64,000 nt of DNA. Source: Aphelocoma coerulescens (Eukaryota; Chordata; Aves; Passeriformes; Corvidae). The notes below the pieces were generated by a model. That model was given only the letters and a program-made list of their open reading frames with translations. It made no database searches and was not told where the DNA came from. The DNA lies in assembly GCF_041296385.1 (NCBI RefSeq), contig NC_091014.1, positions 18,761,578-18,825,577 on the forward strand, given 5' to 3'. The position numbers were made by a program, and so were the translations under genes. This document shows, piece by piece, positions 14,601 through 24,521 of this stretch; position 1 is the first letter of the stretch; every line of letters begins with the position of its first letter.

Positions 14601-16312
14601 GTAACTCCAGCATCCAATAACTTCATGCTTGTATAAGTAAAGTGAAAAGTGAATATCCAACCTAACAGACCCATGTTAAAAAAAATCTTTAGTACCTCAA
14701 AACTTTTTAAAATTCTGTGAGTCTACAAAACAAACAATTGAAACCCCCACAGTATAGATTTTTAGAAGGTGTACTGAAGAATATTAAATTAATGCTACCA
14801 AATGGCCACACCTAGAACGAAATAGAAGATGTTTTCCTCTTGACTTTGTTATTTTAATTTAGTGTGTTTCTCTGTGGACTACCCATTCTATAGGCAATTA
14901 GATCACATAGTAAAATGAGAAATTTTGGTAAGGAGGATGAAAAACAAAAAGCAAAAAACCCACATAATTAGAAATCAGATGTTAAAGTCTAGTCTTCCAC
15001 ATCCATGCTTTCATATTGACAATTAATTTAATCATTTTCTGTTTTCAGTTATATTTCAGATAACAAAGTCCAACTATCTTTTTGTTTAATTAAATCATGA
15101 AGATTACTTGAGCTCTGTATATTGAGTGGTTCCAGGATAAGTTCTAAATTTATAGACACAGTTATTACCTTTCTGCAGCGTTACCAGAGCTTGAGCTTTG
15201 TCAATTTGTTTGGTTTTGTCCATAAGTTTTGTTTCTCCTTATGGCCCATATTTACAAAATTATTACTATATTTAATTTAGAAGCTGATGAACAGAAAAAT
15301 GAGGAAAAAAAACCAAAAAAAAAATCCACCAAACAAAACAATAAACTATCAGAAGAGAAAAATAAAATGAAACTAAAGAGAAGCTACATCTTATGTGTTT
15401 TGTATGGAGATCTTGGAATCTGTTATTTCTCTCACTGACGTCCATAAACTTTGCTCATGGGCTACTAACACTGTGTATGTAACTCTATCAAATCATCACA
15501 ATGTAATCCACCAAAACCCGTCAGATTAAATCAATTTAATCAGATTAAAACAATTGCCACAGTCAGCTGAAAGTGAAATTAAATAAAATCTGACCATTAA
15601 TAACAAAGTGAAATAAGATAAAAATATCTCGTATTATAGAAGTCTGATGAAAATAAATTTCAGGTTTTTTTACCTCCTTGGCGATCAAATAAAACAATTT
15701 AACATAAATATTAATCAAATTTCTGATAAATTATTATAACTCTTTATTAGAGCTAGTTCATTTGGTGACTATTTGGGCAATAATATAGTTAAAATGAGAC
15801 TCAGATATAAAATATACTTGTAAAAATTTTCAGTGCTTATTTAGTGAGAACATGACTGTTGAAATCTTAGGATAAATATTATTTCTGTTGTCTTAAAAGA
15901 TTATTTAGGCTGATGAAAAAATATTTTTTCTTTTAAATAAAAATCCTAAAGATGATGTTCCATGATGGAGTTGAGATCTGAAAGTTCACTGCTCCCAAGA
16001 ATGGCAATCTTACTTTAAGATCTTGTGTTGTTTTCCCTTTCTTTACAGTGGCTATGGCACTTACTGGCACAGGTCAGCTCACTCACCTGAGTAAAAGCCT
16101 TCCTGGTCAGAAGTCTACAAATTTTTTACCAGGTCCCTGGCCTGATTGATTCAGATAGAGGTTCAGAGAGGCTCCAGAGACAGTGATTTTGAGAAGTTCC
16201 TTTTGATAGTACCAGTTAATGAACTCATATTATCCAACTTCACTCTAAAATCTTCATGGAGACTTTCAGTCAGTAACACAATATTATGGAACAAAACTGG
16301 TTCAAATCAACA
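2660..16312. other. Long repeat-poor AT-rich stretch
   Basis: I recognise no gene and no LTR or CR1 copy in this 13.6-kb interval. It holds only small low-complexity items: a 15-base A run at 4219-4233, a TTTG-rich tract at about 10150-10215, a two-copy 18-base duplication at 11324-11360 and an A-rich tract at about 15295-15360. The open frames are all below 80 codons and have the composition expected of AT-rich non-coding DNA. Very old, unrecognisable transposon remains cannot be excluded. Confidence 0.55.
11324..11360. repeat. Two-copy 18-bp tandem duplication
   Basis: The 18-mer TTTTTTTTCTTATTCAAA occurs at 11324-11341 and again at 11343-11360, separated by one G. It is a small local duplication in a T-rich tract. 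Confidence 0.9.
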
Positions 16313-16389
16313 CATAATCGATATAATCCATAATCTATAATCGATAATCTATAATCGATAATCTATAATCTATAATCTATAATCTATAA
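16313..16389. repeat. Heptanucleotide microsatellite (ATAATCT/ATAATCG)n
   Basis: The heptamer ATAATCT, with interspersed ATAATCG and ATAATCC variants and a slightly irregular start, repeats for about 77 bases. The T and G variants alternate at first and the last copies are all ATAATCT, which suggests recent slippage at the right end. Confidence 0.9.
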
Positions 16390-17716
16390 AGTAAGATTTT
16401 TTAAAAAATTATTATTTCTTTTACTCTACTTTCTACCTAGCTTAATATCTATGGTTAATCCTTAACAGAAACAAGACATTTCATGGTCCTGTAATGCACT
16501 TTGAAAATATGAGAGATATTCTAACTTGGTAGGAATCCAAGACTTTAAATGCAACTACTTAAAGATGGCAAAAAATTTAAGTCAGTTTAAAAAAGCTAGC
16601 ATTTAAAAGGATATAAAAAGAGTGGATTATTAGTAGCATTTGATTTTTTTTTTTTTCTAAATCTGTAGGGACGCTTCTTTAGAATTTGGGTCAAAGTATA
16701 ACTTAAGCCTCAAATAAAATTTGGGGGTTTCCCAATATGTTTATTCTCCTCAAAACACTTTTCACATTGTTATGTTTGTATCTTCACTCCATAAGAAAAC
16801 ACTTTTTTCTAATAATGACTGAGAAAAACCTGGTTGAACACCTTCTTTTCTCATTAAGACTGTTTTCTTCAAAGATGTGTGTCTTTTCTTAGACAAAGTT
16901 TTTTTGTTAAAAAAATAAAACTATCTGAAACCTAGCAAAAATATAGATTCAGTAAAGAGACATGCTTCTTTTTCTAGAGAATATTTAGAATTTATTTACT
17001 TATAATATGGTTTCTATTGAAAACTGTAATTAGATTGTTTTCTTTACATTAATAAGAATGAACATAGTTTAAAATTGGCACTGTGTCTGCTACTTAAAAA
17101 ACCAAAACTGTCCCAAAACTACAATATTCTACTCAATACTTTCAGTATTTTTTAAACATTCATCTGTATGAAACCCTAAACTGCGCAATCCTGAGCACTG
17201 GTCACAGACATACAGTGATGGATTTGCCTTAATCTCTCTAACACTGATAATAATCTCCACCTACCAAAGCAAGATATATCTGCTAAAATCTAAACTATTC
17301 TGCTTATTTAGGAAACTTTGTCAAGGTTGGATATGCTTTTAACAGAGAATCAAGGAACAACTTTCTGAAAAGAATGACTAGACTAAGTCAAGGAATAGTT
17401 GTGGGGCTCATAAGATGCGGTGGGACTCGTTTTCATCATAAGAATCACTGGGGGAAAAGGTATTGGACTGGAAAATAGAATAAAATAAATTCTTTATATT
17501 GATGTTTATATCTTTTATTTATAGAATGCAAATCAAAAGATGCCCAAGTAGGTCACCTAACTGTGTAAAAGTTGCATATAATTTACCTCTAAACAAATTA
17601 AGAAGAAAACAATTTTAAAAGTAAATCAAGAGGATCTGTGAAACATAAGTAACAATTATTTAACTAAAACATTCAACTTTTTCAGCACTGCTTGAGACTG
17701 AAAACCCTTCTAGTAT
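16390..17716. other. AT-rich non-coding stretch
   Basis: No gene, RNA or transposon is recognised. The sequence contains homopolymer runs, including T runs near 16645 and A runs near 16910. Confidence 0.55.
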
Positions 17717-18406
17717 TGTAGCAGTGCAGGTGGTTGCAGCTATTTTTTGTCCTGGGGAGAACTCAGACAACCAACTGTGGTGGTCAGCAGCCCAAGTTTA
17801 GCATGTAACTTTCAGTCATGGTGAGAACCCATGATTCCTTTGTTTTTTCTTTTGCATGTTTTCCCCTGATTGTTTAATATTTTGTCCTCTTGTTTTATGC
17901 ATGAAGTTATGTATATTCATTTCTCTTCTTTAATATGTATTAGTTCTAGAAAGTTCTTTGTTCCTCGATGCCCCATTGGATCCTTCCCTGAGTCCCTCCT
18001 ATGTGTTGTTCCCATTGGTTCCCTTCCAGTCAATCCCACCTGCTTGGCTCTATCCCATTGGCTGAGATCCCTTTCCCCACCTATTCTGTACCCAGTATAA
18101 GATCCCTGGACCCTGCCACCAATTGGCCTCTTTGTCCCTGTCATTTCACATTAATAAACCTGTGTGGAACACATACGGAGAGTCCCCTCTCTTTTCTGCT
18201 TTGCTTTTGCCTGTGTTCCTGCAGAACAGCGACAGAAGGATGCAGCCCCTTTGGGTGAGGAGCTCTGCCCTGTTTTCATTGTGTGCTGGGCACTGAGTGC
18301 CGCCTTCCAGAGGGGTTTCAGCGTTGACCTCCGGGCTTCTTTGTGTCGGCATGTGAGGGGAAAAACCCCCTTCTGCCAGCTCCCAGTGGCTGAAAACCCC
18401 TCCACA
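17717..18406 (+). mobile_element. Solo LTR of an endogenous retrovirus, 4-bp target duplication
   Basis: The element starts TGTAGCAG and ends CCTCCACA and is flanked by the same four bases, GTAT, at 17713-17716 and 18407-18410. Inside are the marks of an LTR in order: three CCATTGG motifs (17973, 18012, 18055) and a CCAATTGG (18119), which contain inverted CCAAT boxes; a TATAA box at 18096-18100; and an AATAAA polyadenylation signal at 18153-18158. This is followed by about 250 bases of U5-like sequence. No retroviral coding sequence adjoins it, so it is a solo LTR left by LTR-LTR recombination. A 4-bp duplication is typical of gammaretrovirus-like (ERV1) elements, but the class is an inference. 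The left boundary rests mainly on the target duplication. Confidence 0.8.
18096..18100 (+). promoter_or_regulatory. TATA box of the LTR at 17717-18406
   Basis: TATAA lies 53 bases before the AATAAA signal and downstream of three CCATTGG (inverted CCAAT) motifs. That is the order expected of the U3 promoter of an LTR. Present activity is unknown. Confidence 0.6.
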
Positions 18407-19387
18407 GTATGACCCATGTTCTTCTATTTGTAACCCTGTATAATGCTGCTGGCTCTGCTGACACTTGCCTCTGTTGATTCTTATGTATAATTATATAAAA
18501 GATTCCTCAAGAATATCAACTTTTCAAAGGATTTAGCAGAAAACCTCCTGCTGATAAAGTAGTCTTACTTCCCGCAGAGTGAAGAGCACTACAGCAGCCA
18601 AACAGCGATGGATATGTTGGTCTTCTGGGTATGATTATATCTGACTCTAATGGAAGAGACATAAGATACTAGCTTTAATGAGAAAAGAGCTGAAAGAGCA
18701 AGATGATTTTACCACTTCTTTTTTTAATCTTTTTCTAAAGAAAATTAACATACTGAGGCAGATTTAGAGGTACAACAGCGAAAAACAGCAAGGTGACTAG
18801 CCTAGATTTATCCCAATATACCTACTATTAGAAACTGTCTCATCATGCTTAGCTTTACCTACTAGGCTTTGACTGCTGTCAGAAGCTAAGATAATTCTTC
18901 AGCTATTCTTCCAAGCTATAAAAGAAGCTCTAAAACACATATTAAAAAATCTAGGAAAACCTGTTTGTGTGTTACTTCGGCCCCAGAAGCTGAAGAAAAG
19001 TATGGTTTCTTTGGTGAATTTCATTAATTGTTTTAATATTGTTAGCGGTTAAGAGCACTTCAGTTAAATTGAGATGTTGCCTCTACAGTCTGAAAGCTTT
19101 ACATTTTCCTCAAAAGAGAAGTGAGTGGGAGTGCACTCACTATTTAACTGTCATTGCTTTGTACTTCATTTTCTTCTGTAAGACCTCAAAATCATATGAG
19201 GGTTTGATGGGCGTGAAATTAATTAGTGTTGTCACTTTTTAAAGTGACACTAAAATGTTTCCCACATTAGCCATAGGGTTTTTTTGTACATAAGTGACAA
19301 TTAAATAGATGGTAAGTATTTTACAGTTTTTCTAAATGAGAACACTTAGTTAGGTTTACAATCAAACAGATAAGAATAGTTCATCAA
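18407..19387. other. AT-rich non-coding stretch with a small palindrome
   Basis: No gene or transposon is recognised. A perfect inverted repeat with 9-base arms and a 2-base centre lies at 19230-19249 (arms TGTCACTTT and AAAGTGACA). Confidence 0.5.
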
Positions 19388-19700
19388 GAATGGAAGGGTT
19401 CTACAGTGATCATCGACTCTCTAACCAGGGCTGACCAATACAGCATGTTTTAAGGGCATTTCCCAAATGCCTCTAAAACACTTGAGAGGCTTAGGGCATC
19501 AATCACTTCCCTAGCAAGCCTGTTACAATTTTTGACCACCCTCTCAATAATGAAATGTGTCTTATTGTGACATATGAATGTCCCCTTATGCAGTTTTAAA
19601 CCATTGCCACACATCCTGTCACCATATACCAGGGAGATCAGCACCTCCCTCTCCACCTACCCCCCTCAGGGAGCACTGTGCAGAATTTATACTCTACACT
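19388..19700 (-). mobile_element. CR1 LINE 3' fragment, antisense
   Basis: Read on the minus strand this is the 3' part of a CR1 retrotransposon. Recognisable stretches on the plus strand are those around CTACAGTGATCATC, the segment with AAGGGCATTTCCCAAATGCC, the segment with GACCACCCTCTCAATAA, and CATCCTGTCACCATATACCA. CR1 copies are normally truncated at the 5' end, as here. It is diverged and carries no intact reading frame. Confidence 0.8.
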
Positions 19701-20515
19701 GATCTTATTGAAAGAACGGGATACTGGCCAAATCCAGGTAAGTCTAACCCTGGTCAAAAAATTAAAGAACAGATTATGAGACTGATTGCATTAAGTCAGA
19801 TCAAAATATCTTTTTCCTAGCAGCAGGAATAAGTAGACACTGCAGAAGGAAGGATGGCACAAGCATATATGAAATTTCCTGAATTACTTCACTGCCTTTT
19901 ATTGTTTATTTTTTTTCTTCATTTCAGGAAATATCTTGAATCAGATGTGCTCTGCCTATTTAGTAATGCTTAATAAACTTTTCTTTCACAGAACGATCTA
20001 ATAAGACCTTGGACTTGTTCAAATTTTTACAGTCTACGACATTCTTTATCAGTTTCCTTATTCTACTATATTTTACATGGAGGGCAAAAAGCCTTAAAAA
20101 AACCTAAAAGCTCACCTTTTATCCTGACCCTACCTCCCATTAGCTTTATTTGATAGTAGATAGGAAGAAAACAGTAATTATTGATCTCTGTTAAACTGTC
20201 TATGGTACTCGTGATTTTGTGGATGTTTATTAAATCCACCACCCCATTTCTTGCATACAGGCTCCTGTTCAGTTCTGCCTTGTTAAATCATTACTTGTAT
20301 GGAAATGTTTACACATTTTTAATGAGAGGTTTTACTCCTTCCTGAACATTTTCCAATTCTACTATATCTTTTTGAGGAGGAGGGACTAGGGTTGTATAGC
20401 ATTTAAAACATATGAGAAACATGAAATTACACAATGGAATAATGACATTTTCTGTTTAATTCTCTATTTCTTTATTACTTTCTGACAACTGATTTCTTTT
20501 CACATTCGCTTAGAA
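19701..20515. other. AT-rich non-coding stretch
   Basis: No gene or clear transposon is seen. The right end may contain more of the ancient CR1 that becomes recognisable from about 20516. Confidence 0.45.
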
Positions 20516-20880
20516 CTGCCACAAAACCAAAATGTTCCTTTGAGTAATATGGTCAGCTCAGTGCCCTTTATTGGTTTCTCCATGTGGATTACTCTACATT
20601 TATCAACATTATGTTTCATCTGCCATATCTTAACATTGTCATTCACATTCCTACTGACTTCATCAAAGTTTTCAAAGCTGAACTTTGTCCACCTAGCACT
20701 GAAGGACTTTATACTCGGAAAGACTTTGTGACTTGACTGTTGATCTCTTTTCTCAGGTTATTTGCAAATGAGTGTAAAAAAATATTCTGCCCACACAAAT
20801 CTATGGAAATCTCAATGCTCTGCAAGAGAAGACTGCTTATTTTTACCTCCTCTTTCTAATTGTTTGTTTGTATATTCAGG
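20516..20880 (-). mobile_element. Ancient CR1/L3-like LINE remnant, left part
   Basis: The segment around TCTACATTTATCAACATTAT and TTTCATCTGCC, and the later stretch near TCTCAGGTTATTTGCAAATG, match the layout of an old CR1 subfamily common to reptiles and birds, read here in antisense. The copy is heavily diverged and internally deleted. It resumes at 21301 on the far side of an inserted LTR. No coding capacity remains. The assignment is from recognition of the sequence order, not from a search. Confidence 0.65.
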
Positions 20881-21300
20881 TGTAATTAGTGTGTGTGCCC
20901 AGGTGCTGGCTACTGTGAGAAGCTGGTCCCATGTTGGGCAGAGTCAGTTCCAGCCAGCTCTGAGACAGTCACACCTTTGGCCAAAGCTGAGCTCAGCAGT
21001 GATGTTGCCAGTGCCTCTGTGATAACCTGTTGAAGAAAGGGTAGAAATGTTGTGCAGCAACTGGAAGTGAAATGAGTGGAAATATATTTCTCTTTATCCC
21101 AGCCTGTTTAACTGGCAATAAATTAAATTAATTTTACCAAATCTGTTTTGCTTGTGGAGGTAGTTGCTGAGTGATCTCCCTACCCTTATCTCAATGAACA
21201 AGTGTTTAGTTGTATTTTATCCCTCTGTTCTCTTGAGAAGGAGGAGTGATTGAGAGGCTTGTTGGTCACCTAGCTGTCAGCTGTGCCACAACCAGCCACA
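20881..21300 (+). mobile_element. ERVL-like solo LTR inserted into an ancient CR1
   Basis: This shares blocks with the LTR at 22906-23875: GAGAAGCTGG-type sequence near the start, CCAAAGCTGAG, CAGTGCCTCTG followed by a GATAACCTG block, an AATAAA signal at 21117-21122, a GAGTGATCTCCCTACCCTTA block and an end in CCAGCCACA. At about 420 bases it is less than half as long as the second copy, mainly by loss of the middle. The bases CAGG occur on both sides (20877-20880 and 21299-21302), but only if the 3' end is placed two bases early, so the target duplication is uncertain. Confidence 0.75.
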
Positions 21301-21620
21301 GGGAGAAATTTTGTGGATCTCCTCTGGCATCACATTTATCATTTCCCAGTCCTAAGATGCAACAGCAGTTTTGAAGAGAGAAGTTACACACTACCATTAG
21401 TAATTCAGCTATTTCATCCTTGAGTTATCTTAGAACACTTGAGTGAATGCCATGTAGTCCTACCAATTTGTTACTGCTTATTTTGTCAGTCTGCTTCATA
21501 ACCCCTTTTACAGCCAATTTCAGGCACAACTGCTGAGTCTCCAACAAAAGAGTTCCAGTGAAAAAAAACCTCCCTGATTTTTCCACAGTGAATGCTGATG
21601 GAAAAAGGGCTTTGTGGTGG
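21301..21620 (-). mobile_element. Ancient CR1/L3-like LINE remnant, right part
   Basis: Continuation of the remnant left of the LTR at 20881-21300. The stretch with GGCATCACATTTATCATTTC, the stretch ATTTCATCCTTGAGTTATC, and GAGTGAATGCCATGTAGTCC followed by TTGTTACTGC all match, in order, the antisense of an old CR1 reverse transcriptase region. Similarity may run on to about 21780. The middle part expected between the two halves is missing, so the CR1 was deleted as well as interrupted. Confidence 0.7.
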
Positions 21621-22231
21621 CTTTGACTTATTTGAAAGATATTTTTATATCCAAACTGTCATCTGATTTGTTTCTAAGATTTTATTGCAAACTTCTTATA
21701 CAAGATCTGTTGGAAAAAACTGATATAGTATTTATTTTGAAGCTTTTAAAATTTTTTTTGCCCAAACTCTTTTTTGGGATATCTTTGAAGTTGTGTGCAA
21801 AATCAGCAGATTTTTCATTCTCAAACATTCTTTTGTCAAAATGCAATAGCCATTCATTCAGATTAGTATGCATTCTCCAGTTCTTCATGTTACAGGGCAA
21901 TATTCATAGCCCTTTCTTGTTTTGTGCAGTTTCTAACCTCTGGAAATCTAAGACATGCCAGTCTGGGAAGAACTTTTGTGCTTTCATTGCCACATACCAA
22001 GCATCAGAGGATCAGGCCCATTTTTGCTTACATTTACCATTCATTAGTCACAATTGTTTTGGACTTTTGAGTACAGTTTTTTTCTGCCTATATAATTGTA
22101 TTGGTCCCCCAACCACAAGTCATGCTATTATTAAGATTATTCCCCAAAGCAATTCCTGTAGTAAACAAAACATCTGGGATTCCCACTTTGCAGAAAATGA
22201 ATCAGTAATTCTGGCAATAAAACGGCTGTGA
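21614..22231 (+). other. Longest open frame in the window (205 codons), probably not a gene
   Basis: The frame encodes a 205-residue product rich in F, L, S, C, I and K. I see no signal peptide, no domain and no conserved catalytic motif. Its first part overlaps the tail of the antisense ancient CR1, and the amino-acid mix is what stop-free AT-rich DNA gives by chance. I see no upstream promoter and no splice structure that would support an exon. A lineage-specific or lncRNA-borne frame cannot be ruled out. Confidence 0.2.
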
Positions 22232-22900
22232 GTTTTCTGCCAATTTTGCTGAATATTGATGAACGAATGATGTATGATCCCATGTGGTGGACAACAAAAA
22301 TGAGTGCTGTTATAAAAATGTATTTGCAACCCTGAACTTCTTCCCATCTTCCCAGATTAATTTGCCAAGCCAAAGGAAGTTGGCCATTTTTAATTGCTTA
22401 GCCCCTCATACCTTGTCTAGCTGAGCATTTCACTAGTCATAGGAGCTGGGGGCCAGTGTGTCCTCCACTATCAGAGCACCCACATGGCTGCTATGAGTTC
22501 TGCTGTTCAGTAATGGAGCACAATGAAATGTTTTACCAGACAGAGATGACTGGAATGAAGTAGTGCTTTGGGAGTATGTTCCCCTCAATGGGAAAGATTC
22601 TGAGTTCTATGAGACTTTTACTCCTGGTATACTGAGAGCACTTGTTTTAGAAAAAACAGTGATGGCTTGGTGATTTTTTATAGTTGGAAAAGCTGCTGCC
22701 TCAGAAGGTATATTGTCTTACTGATCATTTACCTTTACAGCTATATAGAAATACCCTAAAATTCTGATTTTGACACACAAACTGATCAATATGTAGGAGT
22801 ACTGCAGACATCAAGGTACAAATGTGATCTTTAGGTACAACCGTGAAATTTCATTCCAGGAGAGTTTATGCTGACGCTAAAGAAGTGTGATCCAATACAA
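22232..22900. other. Non-coding stretch, nothing recognised
   Basis: The base composition is slightly less AT-rich than in the left part of the window. I see no gene, RNA or known repeat. Confidence 0.45.
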
Positions 22901-22905
22901 GCCTG

Positions 22906-23875
22906 TATATAGTGTTTGCAATCCAAGATTTTGGCAGCAGTTCAGCTACAGGGGTGACTTCATGGAAAGAGACCAGAAGTTTTCCCTTTGTTCAATACAG
23001 CCAATACCATCCAAGCCAGACAGATAGAGCCAAGACAGACCCACCCCTGGCCAAAGCTAAGGCCATCAGTGACAGTGGTAGTGCCTCTGGGATGGCCTGT
23101 TTAAGAAGGGGAAAACAAATTTCTGCAAAGCAGGAGCCAGAGAGAGGAATAAGAATATGTGAAAGGAACAGCCTTGCAGACACCAATGTCAGTGAAGAAG
23201 GGGGAGGGGGCACTCCAAGCAGAGATTCCTCTCCAGCCTTCAGACGATTCCATGTTGGAGCAGGTAGATGCCTGAAAGAGACCATGACCCCGTGTGAAGC
23301 CCATGCTCAAGCAGGCTCCTGGCAGGACTTGTGACCCTGTGGAGAAGAGGAGCCCAGGGTGAAGCAGTTTTAGTGGCAGGACTTGTGACCCCACAGGACC
23401 CATGGCGAAGCAATTTGTTTCTGAAAGACTGTGCTCCATGTAAGGGATTCACACTGGAGCAGTTCATGGAGATCTGCAACCTGTGGGAGTGACCCTAAAA
23501 TGGAGCAGAGGAAGACTGTGAGGACAAAGGAGAGGCAGAGAAAACATAAGATGGCCTGACCACAGCCCCCATTCCCTTCCCCTTGTGCCACTGAGAAATC
23601 ATAAGTGGAATCCAGGAAGAAGAGAGGATGGGAGGAAGGTATTTTAAAATTTGTTTTTATTTCTTCTTATTCTTCTCTGATTTGATTGGTATCAAATTAA
23701 ATTAATTTCCCCAATACAAGTCTGCTTTGGCCACGATGGTAATTGGTGAGGGATTTCTTCCTGTCCTTATCTCAAGCCTTTCATCATGTTTTCTCTCTGC
23801 TTTCCAGCTGTTGAGGGGAGCGACAGAGTGGCTTTTGGTGGACAGCAGGCATCCAGCCAGGGTCAACCTACCACA
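22906..23875 (+). mobile_element. ERVL-like solo LTR, about 970 bp, perfect 5-bp target duplication
   Basis: The element lies between two copies of GCCTG (22901-22905 and 23876-23880). It resembles a long LTR family very common in birds: CAGCCAATACCATCCAAGCC near the start, CCACCCCTGGCCAAAGCTAA, a GTAGTGCCTCTGGGATGGCC promoter-proximal block, a CCACAGCCCCCATTCCC block, then TAATTTCCCC, GGTAATTGGTGAGGG, CCTTATCTC and an end in CAACCTACCACA. No retroviral gene adjoins it. A 5-bp duplication fits ERVL-type (class III) elements, which is an inference. The 5' end reads TATATAG rather than TG if the duplication is taken at face value, so the first bases may have mutated. The long frames on both strands here (up to 140 codons) are LTR sequence, not genes. 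Confidence 0.85.
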
Positions 23876-23941
23876 GCCTGACTTCAGGAGTAGGCCCTAA
23901 GCTTCATTTATTTTCCTATAGATATATGTCTGTTTTTACAT

Positions 23942-24521
23942 TGGTACTGGTTTGGCTGGGATAGAGTTAGTTGTCTCCACAGTTAGAAGTACGGATCTGT
24001 GTCTTGGATTTCTGGTGGAAATAGTGTTGATAGCACATAGATGCTTTTGTTACTGCTGAGCAGTGCTTACAGAGAGTCAAGGCCACCTCTGCTCCTCACC
24101 CCACCTCATCAGTGAGGAGGCTGGGAAAGCACAACGATTTGGGAGGGGACACAGCAGGGACAACTGAGCCCAACTGACCAAAAGGATATTCCACTCCATA
24201 TGGCATCGTGCTCAGCATATAAAGCTGGGGTAAGAAGGAGGAAGGCCAGGATGAATGATGGCATTTTTCTTGCCAAGTAACCATTACATGTGATGGAGCC
24301 CTGCTTTTCTTGGGTGACTGAATACCTGCATGCCCCTGGGAAGTAGTGAATGAATTCTTTGTTTTGCTTTGCTTCTCTGCATGGCTTTTGCTTTCCCCAT
24401 TAAACTGCTTTTATCTCAACACATGAATTTTCTGGCTTTTACACTTCCAATCCTCTCCGCCATCCTACCATGGGAGAGTGAGAAGCAGCTCTGTGTCTTA
24501 GCTGACAACCAGTGTTAAACA
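23942..24521 (+). mobile_element. Solo LTR, same family as 29774-30367
   Basis: It matches the LTR at 29774-30367 block for block: GGTTTGGCTGGGATAGAGTT near the start, CTTACAGAGAGTCAAGGCC, AACTGACCAAAAGGATATTC, TTACATGTGATGGAGCCCTG, TTTATCTCAAC and an end in GTTAAACA. A TATAAA box lies at 24218-24223 and an ATTAAA polyadenylation signal at 24399-24404. The right flank begins CCTATAG, and CCTATAG also occurs left of the element at 23915-23921, but with extra bases in between, so the target duplication and exact left boundary are uncertain. Confidence 0.8.

Noticed and set aside
22912..23591. Open frames of up to 140 codons on both strands
   Set aside because: They lie in the ERVL-like LTR at 22906-23875, which is non-coding.
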